64,000 nucleotides of DNA from Macrobrachium rosenbergii (taxonomy: Eukaryota > Arthropoda > Malacostraca > Decapoda > Palaemonidae), in contig NC_089766.1 in assembly GCF_040412425.1 (NCBI RefSeq), positions 49,900,797 to 49,964,796 of the forward strand, given 5' to 3'. Position 1 is the first letter of the stretch. Each line of letters opens with the position of its first letter. The notes beneath the pieces were generated by a model. That model made no database searches, was not told the DNA's origin, and saw only the letters and a program-made list of their open reading frames with translations. A program made the translations under genes and the position numbers. Positions 1-12,327 of the stretch are shown piece after piece.

Positions 1-37
1 GTATGTATGTATGTATGTATTAACATGTATGTAGTAA

Positions 38-152
<115 letters not shown>

Positions 153-290
153 ATGGATGTGTGTGTTTGTGTGTGTGATCAATTTAGCACATGCATTATG
201 GTTGGGATCAGTAAAGCATAATTAGACCCTGATAAAGTTTCTTTAATGATTTGATGTCTTTGACTAAACTACTACTCTTCAGTACATCAT

Positions 291-293
<3 letters not shown>

Positions 294-351
<58 letters not shown>
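294..351. repeat. (CT)n microsatellite
   Basis: Pure CT dinucleotide run downstream of gene A. I see no exon of gene A between it and the window edge. Confidence 0.95.
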
Positions 352-355
<4 letters not shown>

Positions 356-591
356 ACAAACACAATATTTCCAATGTCAGTCAAAAGTGACTGCTACCAT
401 GGCGTTATTGAGCGATAATGTAATAAAGTATTATGGATGAAACTTATAGCGTAGGTTATGTGTAAGATTCTTATAGCAAACTAAGCTTTGGAACCTATAC
501 ATCTAAATTACTGACACTGCTTCTGCAGCCGGCTTTGAAACACTCGAAACCCTGTAACTGTAAACATCACCACTCTCATGACCAGACTAAC

Positions 592-1581
592 CTCAGTGCG
601 GGAGTTGGGAAACTGGTGATCGGTGTGGTGCCGAGAGATGAGCTTTGCAATGAAGCTGAAGGGCTTCCAGACCTGCCCCAGCAGATCTTCCAGTAGCCCC
701 CTCCCCTTCAGCTCGGCCTTCGGTTTCCACCGGTGTGACCCCCAGAGGTTCTTCTCGCTCTTCGACGCCAGTGATCTTTTCTTTGGGGTCTTGTTGTCTT
801 CCGCCTCTCTCGGGACCCGTTCCCCTGGCCTCCATATATCCTGGAGTGATTGCCACAGCGCCTGTCCGTACTTTGTCGCGAGATTTCCGACCATTTTCAC
901 CAGGGAAGAAGAGAAAAGGCCCTCACCGGTTCGTACAAAACTGTTATCGGATGACTCATTTACTTTAAGGAAAATATTATTGATTAGATCTTGATTTGAG
1001 GTCAATATTTTCGTGATCACTGATTGGTCGCCGGATTCCTTGGCCTCTCTAGCGAGGGAATCTGCCTGCCCCGTTCTCTTTCCCAGCCCAGGTACCCCTA
1101 AGCCAGCTATTTGCAGCTGAGGAAGGACCAAGTTGAACAGCCACACGCCGAAGGCCAGGAAGGCGAGGGCGGAAAGTGCCGCATCCAGGCCGTTGAAAGT
1201 AGTGCTGCTGTCGGCCCCGGTACCATAATTATATCCAGGGTACGAAATGCCATAGCCAGTGCCATAATCCGTCCCAGTGGTATAATACTGTCTACCTTCC
1301 CTCGAGTGCTGCCGATGGTTCGTCAGCTCGTTGGCATTTCCGTGATCGTGGAAACTACTGCCGATCTTTCGCGCAAAAAACTGCCCAACGTCTCCTAGGC
1401 CTACGTACGATGTTGCGTTGACGTTTCCGGGCAATGATCCGTTGAAAAATTCCTCCAGCTTCTGAAGTCTCAGCTCTAAAGCGCACTCTCCTGTACCAGG
1501 GCAGAAGACGTCAGTAGTATCCATGCCCTCCGTTACGGTATGTCTTAGTACCAGAACGAGCGCCAGAAAGCGAAGAACCAT
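592..1581 (-). CDS. Gene A, first coding exon: secreted/membrane protein of the cluster family (3' end outside window)
   Basis: Reads 330 codons from an ATG in a good context (ACCATGG) to a strong donor, GAG|GTTAGT, in phase 0. The open frame continues to a stop at 508, but I take that tail as intron. Residues 1-18 form a signal peptide (MVLRFLALVLVLRHTVTEG). Two N-glycosylation sequons (NGS, NAT) lie near 47-56. An RxxR site (REGR) is at 94-97, followed by a Tyr/Gly/Thr-rich stretch. One hydrophobic segment spans about 135-154 (LAFLAFGVWLFNLVL), and a basic, Trp-containing tail follows. The phase-0 junction after Thr-Glu matches the exon 2 end of gene C, which also ends in Thr-Glu. This suggests the Cys-rich last exons lie to the left of the window. 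Function is unknown. The exon is well supported; membership in the family is inferred from architecture and intron phase, not from close sequence identity. Confidence 0.72.
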
Positions 1582-1828
1582 GGTCGACGAACAGCAAGAA
1601 AATGGGGATCGCCTCCACTGGTTTATTTTTCTATCGCTTCTGAAATGTGTCTATCATCGACGTGAATGGCTGACCGGGCTTCGCGAAGTCTATCACAGTC
1701 TTGCGGACCGCCCAAAGCGTTACTGATAATGTTCCCGACACTCAGACGTAGCCTACGCTGTCTCCTCCGCGACGTGACGAACCCGTTAAATCCGCCCCTC
1801 GGTCTGGAGTGGCGACCCTCTTTTCCTG

Positions 1829-1830
<2 letters not shown>

Positions 1831-1884
<54 letters not shown>

Positions 1885-1945
1885 AGGCCCTTTTGCATGT
1901 TGCCTGGATACCTGAAAGACGTGATTTTCGCACGTCTAGGTCCGT

Positions 1946-2010
<65 letters not shown>

Positions 2011-2097
2011 GGAAGCTTGCTTGATTTTTTGTATTTATATTACAGGGGCTTTCAAAATTATTTTTCTGTGAACTAGGCGATATGGATATGAAGAAAA

Positions 2098-2154
<57 letters not shown>

Positions 2155-2199
2155 TCAGAGCTTTCAAAATTAGCTTTCTGTAAACAAGGCGTTATGAAG

Positions 2200-2232
<33 letters not shown>
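1831..2232. repeat. Cluster of (CT)n and (GA)n microsatellites
   Basis: Four runs at 1831-1878 (CT), 1951-2007 (GA), 2099-2151 (GA) and 2203-2232 (GA). The spacers around the last GA tracts share a 'gctttcaaaattanntttctgt' like phrase, so this is a local duplication of spacer plus tract upstream of gene A. Confidence 0.9.
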
Positions 2233-2882
<650 letters not shown>

Positions 2883-2883
<1 letters not shown>

Positions 2884-3319
2884 TGTATATATGTGTGTAT
2901 GTGTGTAAAGTGTATAAAAGATGTGACATTAACGCAAACGTTCAGGTTAATATTATCTGCAACAAATAAAATATTAAAGAAAAATTATTAGACGAGCAAA
3001 CACATCATTTAAAGGAAATTTAACACATGAAAACATACCATAAATACGAAAAGAAACGTAACACTACTTGAGCTGTTACAAACATCGTTTATGAATGATG
3101 AATATTATCATTTACTTATTGCTCTCTCACAAGATGCGATTACGATCAATTTATGGACTCGTTCGTAACCATTATTCCGTCAGTTATTTTTCCCTCGGCG
3201 TGATTACTGTCAGAAAATGTATTTCATTTACCTGACTCGCTTCTAGATCGCGCGCTCGTTATCTCAAGGGTTTTGACAGGGATTATTTCGGTTATAAGAA
3301 AAAAAAAACTAAGAATCTG
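2883..3319. other. No gene seen
   Basis: AT-rich unique-looking sequence without exon signals. Confidence 0.5.
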
Positions 3320-3321
3320 CT

Positions 3322-3890
3322 TGTTAGTTTTCTGTAAAAGAAAACTATTGTGCCGGCTTTGTCTGTCCGTCCGCGCTTTATTCTGTCCGTACTTTTTCTT
3401 GTCCACACTTTTTTCTGTACGCAGTTTTTCTGTCTGCACTTTTTTTCCGTCCGCACTTTTTCTGTCCGCACATTATTCTGTCCGCACTATTTCTGTCGCC
3501 ACTTTATTCTGTCCGCACTTTTTCCGTCCGCACTTTTTCTGTCCACTCTTTTTCTGTACGCCCTCAGATCTTAAAAACTACTGAAGCTAGAGGGTTACAA
3601 ATTGGTATGTTGATCATTCACCCTCCAATCATCAAACATACCAAATTGCAGTCCTCTAGCCTTAGTAGTTTTTATTTTATTTGAGGCTAAAGTTACCCAT
3701 AATCGTGCTTCTGGCATCGATATAGAATAGGCCACCACTGAACCGTGGTTAAAATTTCACGGGCCGCGGATCATGCAGCATTATACCGAGACCACCGAAA
3801 GATAGGTCTGTTTTCGGTGGCCTTGATTATACGCTGTAGCGGTTGTACAGAAAACTCGATTGCGCCGAAATTTACTTGTTGTGTAATCGT
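3322..3890 (+). mobile_element. Element B (foldback/MITE-like), expanded copy
   Basis: Starts with the terminal hairpin AGTTTTC-tgtaaaa-GAAAACT and ends at TACAGAAAACTCGATTGCGC followed by ACTTG. The central palindrome around gctagaggg...ccctctagc is at about 3580-3672. A second hairpin, CCACCGAAA...TTTCGGTGG, is at about 3796-3822. In this copy the ctgtccgcactttttc phrase is amplified to about a dozen units (3357-3560), making it about 180 bases longer than its siblings. It has no coding capacity; open frames are Ser/Phe-rich repeat readings. Confidence 0.85.
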
Positions 3891-3929
3891 GCACGGTACT
3901 ATATAGCTGGTCGCACCGTCTCATACCCA

Positions 3930-4312
3930 TAAGGATGCGGTGCCCTCAGTGCACCCTACCTACTGTTGCACTTTAGTCATTACTAAGGGGTTGTAACTTC
4001 TTTTCGGATCCCTAGCTGCAACAACCTTTTAGTCTTCTAATTTATCTCCATTCCTGCTTCCTTCGACTTTGCTGTCCAACCTCTTCAACTATGACTCTTA
4101 GTGGAACTGCGGGAGTTTCTTTTAATTCCACCATTAGATCCTCTATTTTCTGAATCTCTCTTCTTACTTTCCACCCTCTCCTAACAATTGAGGTTTTCCT
4201 CCTGTTACCCCTTTCAAACCTTTTACTGTCAATTTCCGCCTCAGCACTGAATGACCTCATAGGTCCCAGTGCTTTGCCTTTGGCCTAAGTTTCTATATTC
4301 AATTCAATTCAG
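3930..4312 (+). mobile_element. SINE-A, diverged copy
   Basis: I define the head as the gtgccgtcagtgcacc end and the tail as the (ATTCA)n end. This copy has the head, the agctgcaac core, the cctcctgtta block, the cagcgctgaatgacctcat-like block and an attcaattcaattca tail. It carries about 60 extra bases in the middle (4075-4160) and is the most diverged full-length copy. Confidence 0.85.
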
Positions 4313-4389
4313 TTCCACTGTAGTGCTTACTGTTATCAATTATACTCCACTCTTCTCCACTGAATCAGTTCCTCTTTGAACCGGTCGAT

Positions 4390-4645
4390 ATCGTTCTCGG
4401 CTAGCACTGTGCTGGGCCCGCGTTCGATTCTCCGGCCGGCCAATGAAGAATTAGAGGAATTTATTTCTGGCGATAGAAATTCATTTCTCGGTATAATGTG
4501 GTTCGGATTCCACAATAAGCTGTATGTCCCGTTGCTAAGTAACCAATTGGTTCTTAGCCACGTTAAATAAGTCTAATCCTTCTGGCCAGCCCTAGGAGAG
4601 CTGTTAATCAGCTCAGTGGTCTGGTTAAACTAAGGTATACTTAAC
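4390..4645 (+). mobile_element. SINE-D, tRNA-derived SINE
   Basis: The start resembles a tRNA 3' half with a B-box-like GCGTTCGATTCTC. The body runs gtggttcggattccacaat, then cccgttgctaagtaacca, and ends at ctaaggtatacttaactt. Further copies or pieces are at 42155-42358 and 63618-63682. Confidence 0.75.
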
Positions 4646-4911
4646 TTCTCCGCTGAATCAGCATTAATGCCAAACAATGTTCCGAGAAGGCATTTGATAG
4701 CTTTCACAAACCGATATTTAAGGAGGTCTCGTGTCACTATGATATCCCGTTCATAATGTGAAGTTAATGGAAATTATTCGCTAAAGAAGTAGATGCAGAA
4801 TGTTGATGGAGTCTTATCAAGTAATATGTAGCAAGTAGTAGGATGATACAAGGTGATGTTATGTCGTCTTTTCTGTTTGCAGTTTTCTTGGATTTTATAC
4901 TAAAAAAAAAA

Positions 4912-5312
4912 CAAGTAAGAATCGCGCCGAAGTTTCTTCGGTGCAATCGAGTTTTCTGTACAGCCGCTAGAGCGTATAATCAAGGCCACTGAAAGTAGAT
5001 GTATATTTCGGTGGTCTCGGTATAATGCTGTATGAGCCGCGGCCCTTGAAACTTTAACCATGGCTCGGTGGTGGCCTTTCCAATATCGTTGCCAGAAGCA
5101 GGATTATGGCTAAATATAACCTTAAATCAAATAAAAACTACTCAGGCTAGAGGGCTGCAATTTGGTAGGTTTGATGATTGGAGGGTGGATGTTCAACATA
5201 CCAATTTGCAGCCCTCTAACTTCAGTCGTTTTTAAGCTCTGAGGACGGACAGAAAAAGTGCGGAAGGACAGACAAAACCGGCACAATAGTTTTCTTTTCA
5301 GAAAATTAAAAA
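4912..5312 (-). mobile_element. Element B, full-length copy
   Basis: Reverse orientation: begins caagtaag...gcgccgaagtttcttcgg and ends ttttcttttcagaaaatt. The Cys/Arg-rich readings inside are non-coding. The central palindrome is at about 5140-5230. Confidence 0.85.
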
Positions 5313-5315
5313 GTG

Positions 5316-5672
5316 GTCAGAGACGGGAGAAAGGCTTTAAGTTTGAGCAACGATAGAAATTCGACTGACTTAGTAAATGCAGAATATACAGTTTTAATCA
5401 GCAAAACACCACAGGGTATGCAAAGCTTGCTTTAAAGAAAACATTATATACCTAGGGAGATGAACCTCAAGATAAATCTAGGAAATATCGAAGTAATGGG
5501 GACAGAAAATGATGGGTGGATGAAATAACATCACACGGAGAAAGGAATATAGAATTAGGCTAAGCTTTCAACTCTGCAGGAAAAATTTTATCAAACAGAG
5601 GTTCTCTCGAGTTGGAAATTAATGGAGGAGTAAAAAAAAAAAGGCCAATCAAAAAAGGGCAACAGGAATAAG
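5316..5672. other. No gene seen
   Basis: A faint LINE-like reading (ITRRKEYRIRLSF) occurs near 5525-5570 but stops interrupt it on both sides. Confidence 0.4.
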
Positions 5673-5675
5673 ATT

Positions 5676-5991
5676 TGGATTGGATTGGATTGGATATAGA
5701 ATTTATGCCAAAGGCCAAGCACTGGGACCTATAAGGTCATTCAGCGCTGAAACGGATATTGACAGTAAAAGGTTTGAAATGTGTAACAGGAGGAAAACCT
5801 CGCAGTTGCACTATGAATCAATTGTTAGGAGAAGGTGGAAAGTAAGATGGCAGAAAAAGAATATGAAAGGAGGTACAGTAAAAGGAACGAAAAAGGTTGC
5901 AGCTAGGGTCCGAAGGCACGCCGCAAAGAACCTTAAGTAATGCCTACATTGCACCGCAGGAGGTGCACTGACGGCACTACCTCCCTGCGGG
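5676..5991 (-). mobile_element. SINE-A, full-length copy
   Basis: The tail is at the left as (GGATT)n, then the ggccaaaggc block, and the head at the right ends ctacctccctgcggg. The head hairpin AGTGCACC-style arms lie at about 5947-5972. Confidence 0.9.
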
Positions 5992-5999
5992 ATAAATCA

Positions 6000-6185
6000 C
6001 TTTGTGGATTTGAGAGTAAAGTTTTAAGAAGGATATCAGGAGTTAGGTGGCAGGATAGAGTGGAAATGACACTATTAGAGAAACAGCGGAAGTTCCATAT
6101 GTGAGATAACTATGAGAAGGAAGGCTGAAGATGAATGGAGATTCGTGGAAGACAAAGCAACGGAATGATACGAGTGGGGAGTTTC
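6000..6185 (+). mobile_element. LINE reverse-transcriptase tail, degraded
   Basis: Translation gives FESKVLRRISGVRWQDRVEM and then a stop-interrupted basic region. This resembles the C-terminal part of non-LTR retrotransposon polyproteins (the region just after the RT domain). Short and broken; an old fragment. Confidence 0.45.
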
Positions 6186-6189
6186 ACTG

Positions 6190-7129
6190 GAACAACAATT
6201 CCTAATATTCGTTCAAAAATCATTGCAAATATCGATGATTCATCTCATCCATTACATTTCCTTTGCCAAAATGAATGGTTGGCTGCAACTTAACAGTAAT
6301 TTGACTGTTATTTTCCATTTGCTTGTATCTTGTACGTGCCTGCGTATTTCTAGGCTCTGAAACGTCATTCTGGCAATAAAGAAACGCGTTGCAAGAAGTA
6401 AATGATGAGGAATTCCGCTCAATTCTTCTTCTTGTTCGCTATCCAAATAATCTCACGTAGAGCAATGGCAACTTTAATGATCCAGCACCACACTGCCTAG
6501 GAACTCTCAGTATCTCTATTACGGCAATCAGCAAGCCGGGTGGAAAGAACAATAAACATTAAATAATTAAGCCCGGGTAAATGCTCGCCGAATCTGTGGC
6601 TGTAGAGAGAATCATTACTTTTTTTTTTTTTACTAGACGCCTGACCATACGGGTCATTCAGGTATGGTATCTGGTTCCCAAAGGTAACGTTGCATGATGC
6701 TAAAAGATTAATGAAAGCTAACTAATAATCTCGAGATATTAGACTAGCTGTCAAATATTGATTGTGATGAATTATATAGTGTATACATTATACAGTCCAT
6801 ATATTGCTTCCACTGAGAACAGGAAGAGGAAAGTTAAAAGGGAATAGTGATAATCTGCAAAAGAAAAACACCATTTTAGTAGAGAGCCCTTACTTGTACA
6901 TTGACCATCATGGCGCCTGTGTTTACGCAGAAATGAGCTGTAATTGTGTCCAACGAACAGTGAACTTAAAGACCAGTAATGATCCCTTACAATTATACCT
7001 AGCTGGAGAATGCAGTTCAGTGACGCACTGGTCAGTCAGCAAGACTATTTAGCAGCAGAGGAGGCGGTAACAATTTCATAATACAAACAGAAAGATTACT
7101 GAAGGTTTTTACAACGTAAGGAGCTGGGG

Positions 7130-7130
<1 letters not shown>
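6190..7130. other. No gene seen
   Basis: About 940 bases with an oligo-T run near 6620. The open frames on either strand lack splice sites, signal sequence or family resemblance. Confidence 0.5.

Positions 7131-7132
<2 letters not shown>

Positions 7133-7189
<57 letters not shown>
7133..7189. repeat. (CT)n microsatellite
   Basis: Pure CT run ending in CGTGCAC. Confidence 0.95.
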
Positions 7190-7192
<3 letters not shown>

Positions 7193-7227
7193 CACAGTTA
7201 ATAGCAACAGATCCCTAATTTTTCATA

Positions 7228-7495
7228 CACATACACGACCCCCGTATTGGGGTTGCGCCGTCAGTGCACCTTACGTGGTGCACTGTAGGCATTCCTTAAG
7301 GTTCTTTGCAGCGTCCCTTCGGCTCCTAGCTGCAACCTCGTTCACTCCTTTTACTATACCTCCGTTCATATTCTTTCTCCCATCTTACTTTCCACTCTCT
7401 CTGTACAATTGTTTCAACATTATTTTCAGCGCTGAATGACCTCACGGGTCCCAATGCTTGGCCTGTGGCCTAAATTTTATATTCTATTCAACACA
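7228..7495 (+). mobile_element. SINE-A, copy with internal deletion
   Basis: The head gacccccgtattggggttg and the tail atattctattcaaca are both present. About 45 bases of the cctcctgtta block are missing. Confidence 0.85.
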
Positions 7496-7539
7496 TACAC
7501 GACTTTGCGTAGATGAGATCTAGTTATATCATTCTACAA

Positions 7540-7676
7540 ACAATTGTAAAGAGAGGGTGGAAAATAAGATGGAAGAAAGAGAATATGAATGGAGGTGCAG
7601 CAAAAGGAATGAAAGAGGTTGCAGCTAGGGGCCGAAGGGACGCTGCAAAGAACCTCAAGTAATGCCTACAGTGGGA
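7540..7676 (-). mobile_element. SINE-A fragment (head half)
   Basis: Holds only the segment from the acaattgt block to the agtaatgcctacagtg block. It is truncated at both ends and sits 45 bases from the previous copy in opposite orientation. Confidence 0.8.
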
Positions 7677-7749
7677 GGGCTTAGTACTAGTAACCCCATA
7701 TACGTGTACTCTAATTACCGCGATTCTAGTCTCACGTTACTATCTTTTT

Positions 7750-8125
7750 AGTTTTCTGTAAAAGAAAAATTCTGTGATGGCTATTTGTCTGGACGTCCGC
7801 AGGTTTTCTGTCCGCCCTCAGATCTTAAAAACTACTGAGGCTAGAGGGCTGCAAATTGGTATGTTGATCATCCACCCTCCATTCATCAAACATACCAAAT
7901 TGCAGCCCTCTAGCCTCAGTAGTTTTGATATTATTTAAGGTTCAAGTTAGCCAAGATCGTGCGTCTGGCACCGCTATAGTTACCAACAACACTGGCCACC
8001 AGCTGAAAGTTTCATGGGCAGCGGCTGAGAGTTTCATGGGCCGTGGCTGAGAGTTTTCATACAGCATTACACGCTGTACAGAAAACTCGATTGCGCCGAA
8101 GAAACTTTGGCGCCTTTTTTTTTTA
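7750..8125 (+). mobile_element. Element B copy
   Basis: Starts agttttctgtaaaagaaaa and ends gattgcgccgaagaaactttggcgcc plus T-run. The central palindrome is at about 7830-7925. The segment corresponding to ccaccgaaag...cggtgg has been replaced by repeats of ggctgagagtttcatgggc (subfamily 2, also at 14.9 and 49.1 kb). Confidence 0.85.
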
Positions 8126-8130
8126 TTTTT

Positions 8131-8644
8131 TTGTACCGCACCCGCCGCTTCGTCCACTTACTCTTGGGACCTTTTAGCATTTAGGCCGAGTATTTCACGC
8201 CGAAGTTTCCAAAGGTATAGCGTGAGATAAAGAAACCATTCATTAACATTCTTACATCTGGAATTCCAACTTGCCTGACGAAGGAATTCTCTCACTGGCA
8301 CACACGCAGCGTTCAAAGTTACCGTTAACTATACTTTAGCAGTCGTGACTGAATTCACTCGAAGTGCTAGTTAGTCAATCTGTTAAATCATAATGCGCTA
8401 TCTATGGACCATGGCGCTACCAAGAGGCTGTCACGCAGCGCACGAACGAATGTGTAAGGGAAAATTGTTACGCTCGGCTCGTGGACGTAACCCATGAACG
8501 TAACGCAAAAATGGAAGACAGTACTATTCAGTGTCTAAAGATCTTGGTAGTATGAAAAGAAGAGAAATATGGTGATTTGCAGATATCTGCTCCCAAAAAA
8601 ATTTTATAAAAAAGCTTGTTACGTCGTTGAAAACCCCTTGTTTA
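8131..8644. other. No gene seen
   Basis: Mixed-composition sequence with no exon or repeat that I recognise. Confidence 0.5.
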
Positions 8645-8957
8645 TTGAACTGAATTGAATATAGAATTTTGGCCAAAGGCCAAGCACTGGGACCTATGAG
8701 GTCATTCAGCGCTGAAACGGAAATTGACAGTAAAAGGTTTGAAATGCGTAACAGGAGGAAAACCTCGCAGTTGCACTATGAATCAATTGATAGGAGAGGG
8801 TTGAAAGTACGATGGAAGAAAGAGGATGTGAAAGGAGGTACAGTAAAAGGAACGAAAGGGGTTGCAGCTAAGGGCCGAAGGGACGCCGCAAAGAACCTTA
8901 AGTAGTGCCTAGAGTGCACTGCATGAGGTGCACTGACGGCACTACCCACTACGGGTT
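8645..8957 (-). mobile_element. SINE-A, full-length copy
   Basis: Left tail ttgaactgaattgaatataga; right head actacccactacggg. One of the cleanest copies in the window. Confidence 0.9.
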
Positions 8958-9440
8958 GGCCCCCATGTTTATGAATAATCAGTATCCCTTGGTAAATTGT
9001 TAATCTTTAAGAATAAAAACTTATTTTTTTTACACCAATACCTGTCATAGTACACGTGTTAAAGTACACAAATACACCCAAGTACTGAATCTGTTCCACC
9101 AGGAAAATGAGATAATAAACACTTTAGGCTTCTCTGTATAACTGTCTCAGTTCCCCAGCTGTGTAAATTTCCTATTCCAACGTATTCGTTAAACTGAAGA
9201 TTACAGCTAAATGAACACGTTCTTTCTGAGTTATTGCGTAATAAAGTGAATTTATTCTTCCCTCAGCAATTTTAGATTTTCCTGTTGACATTTAACTAGC
9301 CAAGGAATGAGGCATTAAGAAAACTGTAACACTGGAAATATGAATTAATGCCGCGACTGCTTAAAAGTTAACTGTGCACACAGATGTCTTGTGTAACGAG
9401 AAAATTAGAGCCTGCCAGCTATCACCAACTGTCTAGGGGT
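8958..9440. other. No gene seen
   Basis: AT-rich sequence without exons or recognised repeats. Confidence 0.5.
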
Positions 9441-9720
9441 GAGGGTGCTAGACGCATGCACTTTTCTTCGTTATTAACGCGATATGTATCGACCTCCTCC
9501 GAGGTGCTAGTACTAAACATGGCGGAAGCTCAGTGGGACGCCGTGTTTAGTACTAGCCCCTCGGGGATCAAAGTATTTTATACACCCATTTCTATATTGT
9601 GTTGTCGACAGATTATATTAATAAGCGATATCTTTGATCCCCGAGAGGCTAGTTCTAAACACGGAGTCTCATTGAGTTTACCCTAGACTTAGACCAAGGT
9701 GGTTACATACCGGGTTAATA
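9441..9720. repeat. Nested inverted repeats built on CTAGTACTAAACA / GGGATCAAAG
   Basis: The phrase gctagtactaaacatggcg (about 9506) is reversed at cgccgtgtttagtactagc (about 9539-9557). The next phrase, ctcggggatcaaag (about 9562), is reversed at ctttgatccccgag (about 9631), again followed by ctagttctaaacacgg. The three related boundaries suggest a small foldback element. A shorter cttagtactagtaacc is at about 7680. Confidence 0.6.
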
Positions 9721-9929
9721 CCTTTTTCTTGACCCCATCTGGGTAGACTGGTCGGCAACAGTTAGGAACTGAACCGTGGGCCCTGCAAATGAGTCCATAT
9801 TAAGTGAAGTAAGGGTCTTTTACTATGTGTGGGTAGAACCAGGAGGTATTATGTGTATAAAGCTGTTAATTGCAGATCAGTCCATAATGATATACTTAGA
9901 GTGAATCAGTAACCACTTTCCATCACTGG

Positions 9930-11297
9930 AATTCCAAACATCCCAGCCTTCAGATTCCAATGATCCCATCCTTCTGATTCCAAAAATCCCAGCCTTCTGA
10001 ATCCAGTTACCCTAACCCTCTGATTCCAAAGATCCCAGCCTTGATTCCAAAATCCCAGCCTTCTGATTCCAAAAATCCCAGCCTTCTGATTCCAGTTATC
10101 CTAACCCTCTGATTCTAAAGATTCCAGCCTTGATTCCAAAATCCCAGCCTTCTGATTCCAAAAAAACCGTCTTCTCATCCCCAAAATCCCAGCCTTCTGA
10201 GTCCAGTTATCCTAACCCTCTGATTCCAACGATCCCAGTCTTGATTCCAAAATCCCAGCCTTCTAATTCCAAAAATCCTAGCCTTCAGATTCCAATGATC
10301 CCAGCCCTCTGATTCCAAAAATCCCAGCCTTCTGATTCCAATTATCCTAACCTAGTTTCAAAGATCCCAGCCTTGATTCCAAAATCCCAGCCTTCTGATT
10401 CCAATAAAAACGTCTTCTGATTCCAAAGATCCCAGCCTTGATTTAAAAATCCAAGCATCCTGATTCCAAAAATCCCAGCCTTCAGATTCCAAAAGTTCCA
10501 GGACTTCTGATGCCAAAAATCCGTCTTCAGAGTCCAAAAATCCCAGCTTTCAGATCCCAAAAATTCCAGCCTTTAGATTCTAATAATCCAAGCCTTCAGA
10601 TCACAAGAATCCCAGTCTTCAGATTCCAAAAATCCCAGTCATCAGATTTCAAAAATCCCAATCTGCAGATTCCAGAAATCCCAGCGTTCAGATTCCAAAA
10701 ATCCTAGCCTTCAGATTCCAAAAATCCCAATCTTCAGATTCCAAAAATCCCAGTCTTCAGATTCTAAAAATCCCACTCTTCATATTCCAGAAATCCAGCG
10801 TTCAGATTCCAAAAATCCTAGCCTTCAGATTCCAAAAATCCCAGTCTTCAGATTGCAGAAATCCCAGTGTTCAGATTCCAAAAACCCTAGCCTTCAGACT
10901 CCAAAAATCCCAATCGTTACATTCCAGAAATCCCAGCCCTCTGATTCCAGAAATCCCAGCCTTCAGACTCCAAAAATTCCAATCTTCAGATTCCAAAAAT
11001 CCCAGCTTTCAGATTCCAAAAATACCAGCCTCAAGAGTTCAAAAATCACATAGATTCTAAATATCCCAGCCTTCTGATTCCAAATATCGCAGCCTTCAGA
11101 TTCCAAAAATCCTAGCCTTCAGACTCCAAAAATCCTATCCTTCCGACTCCAAAAATCCTAGCCTTTAGACTTCAAAAAATCCTAGCCTTCAGACTCCAAA
11201 AACCCTAGCCTTCAGATTCTAAAAATTCCAATCTTCAGATTCCAAAAAATCCTAGCCTTCAGACTCAAAAAATCCCAGCTTTTAGATTCCACAGATT
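9930..11297. repeat. Minisatellite, unit about 21-23 bp
   Basis: About 60 imperfect units of the form (c)agattccaaaaatcccagcctt. The left half is dominated by ctgattcc variants, the right half by cagattcc or cagactcc variants, so the array has drifted by segment. Open frames through it are repeat artefacts. Confidence 0.95.
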
Positions 11298-12100
11298 TGA
11301 ACTTCTTTTTGAAGACTGTCTTTTCATCATCACGTACTCCAGTCAGTTTCCTAATTGCTCAGACAAACAACGTGATAAACAACTTTCTGCGTAGAGAAGT
11401 AAATGGGAAGAAAGAAAATTAAACAAACAGGCTGGATAGATCTTGCAGCCCTAAAAGTAATCTTAAACATGAAGAATTCTTACTTCCACGGAAAAGCAGA
11501 GCGGTTGACGCGCGTTCCAATACTGCAAGTGCTGTGAAGCAGCGATCACTCAGTCCCGTGGCGACGACCGCTCTGCAAATCAGCAACTTGCAGGAAACCG
11601 ACGACACTTTGTCTTCATTACAAATTTATAATCAGTGCTCGTTGCCTCAACGCACTGGGGAAAAGAGTTGGTCTACGACTGGGGGGCGATTATTCTCCTA
11701 GAACATGGTGGAAATAATCTTTCTTGAAATTAACCTTAATCGATTCTAATAGTTTGTCGAGACTGTTATTGCGACTTAAAAGTTTAAGCTTTTGTCGAGC
11801 GGTTGCCTCCTGGAGTTTAAAGATGTGTTTGAGATACATTCATGTGAATAGAGTGGAGTTTGCAAGATGCGTGAACTGGTTACAAAACGTTTTATTTGAA
11901 GACCAACGATTAAGGACACGTACCGTCGCTCAGCGAAGTATTACATCACAAATAATGAGGCATTGATCAAATATTTCAAATATATTCCCTTGTTAGCTGG
12001 TAAGTAATGAGGCAATACTCGAAATACTTACACCCAAATTTTTTTTATCATCAACTAGGATTCGAAACTAGGGACTTTTGGGGTTAGAAAGAGGGGGTTA
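11298..12100. other. No gene seen
   Basis: Short open frames at 11419-11607 and 11724-11966 show no signal peptide, splice sites or family motif. Confidence 0.5.
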
Positions 12101-12109
12101 GGGACTACA

Positions 12110-12287
12110 TATACATACATATATATGTATGTATATACTGTATATATACATATATATGTATATATATATTTATGTATGTATGTATATATATATACTAGCT
12201 GACCAATCTGGCGCTGCCAGGGAAAACTCTGAATGACACCAGTAAACTCTCTCTCTCTCTCTCTCTCTCTTTTCTCCCTAACATCCC

Positions 12288-12327
<40 letters not shown>

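Noticed and set aside
508..591. Continuation of the gene A frame to the stop at 508
   Set aside because: A strong donor (GAG|GTTAGT) precedes it in the phase found in the paralogues; the added tail has no family resemblance.
3273..3584. Phe/Ser/Cys-rich frames
   Set aside because: Produced by the amplified 17-bp phrase in element B.
4376..4570. 64-residue frame
   Set aside because: Lies inside SINE-D and is conserved only as repeat sequence.
5680..5940. 86-residue basic frame, with look-alikes at 8669, 25729 and others
   Set aside because: The frame belongs to SINE-A; each copy has a different end and there is no sign of protein selection.
10130..11053. Pro/Ser/Gln-rich frames in both directions
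   Set aside because: Read through the 23-bp minisatellite.
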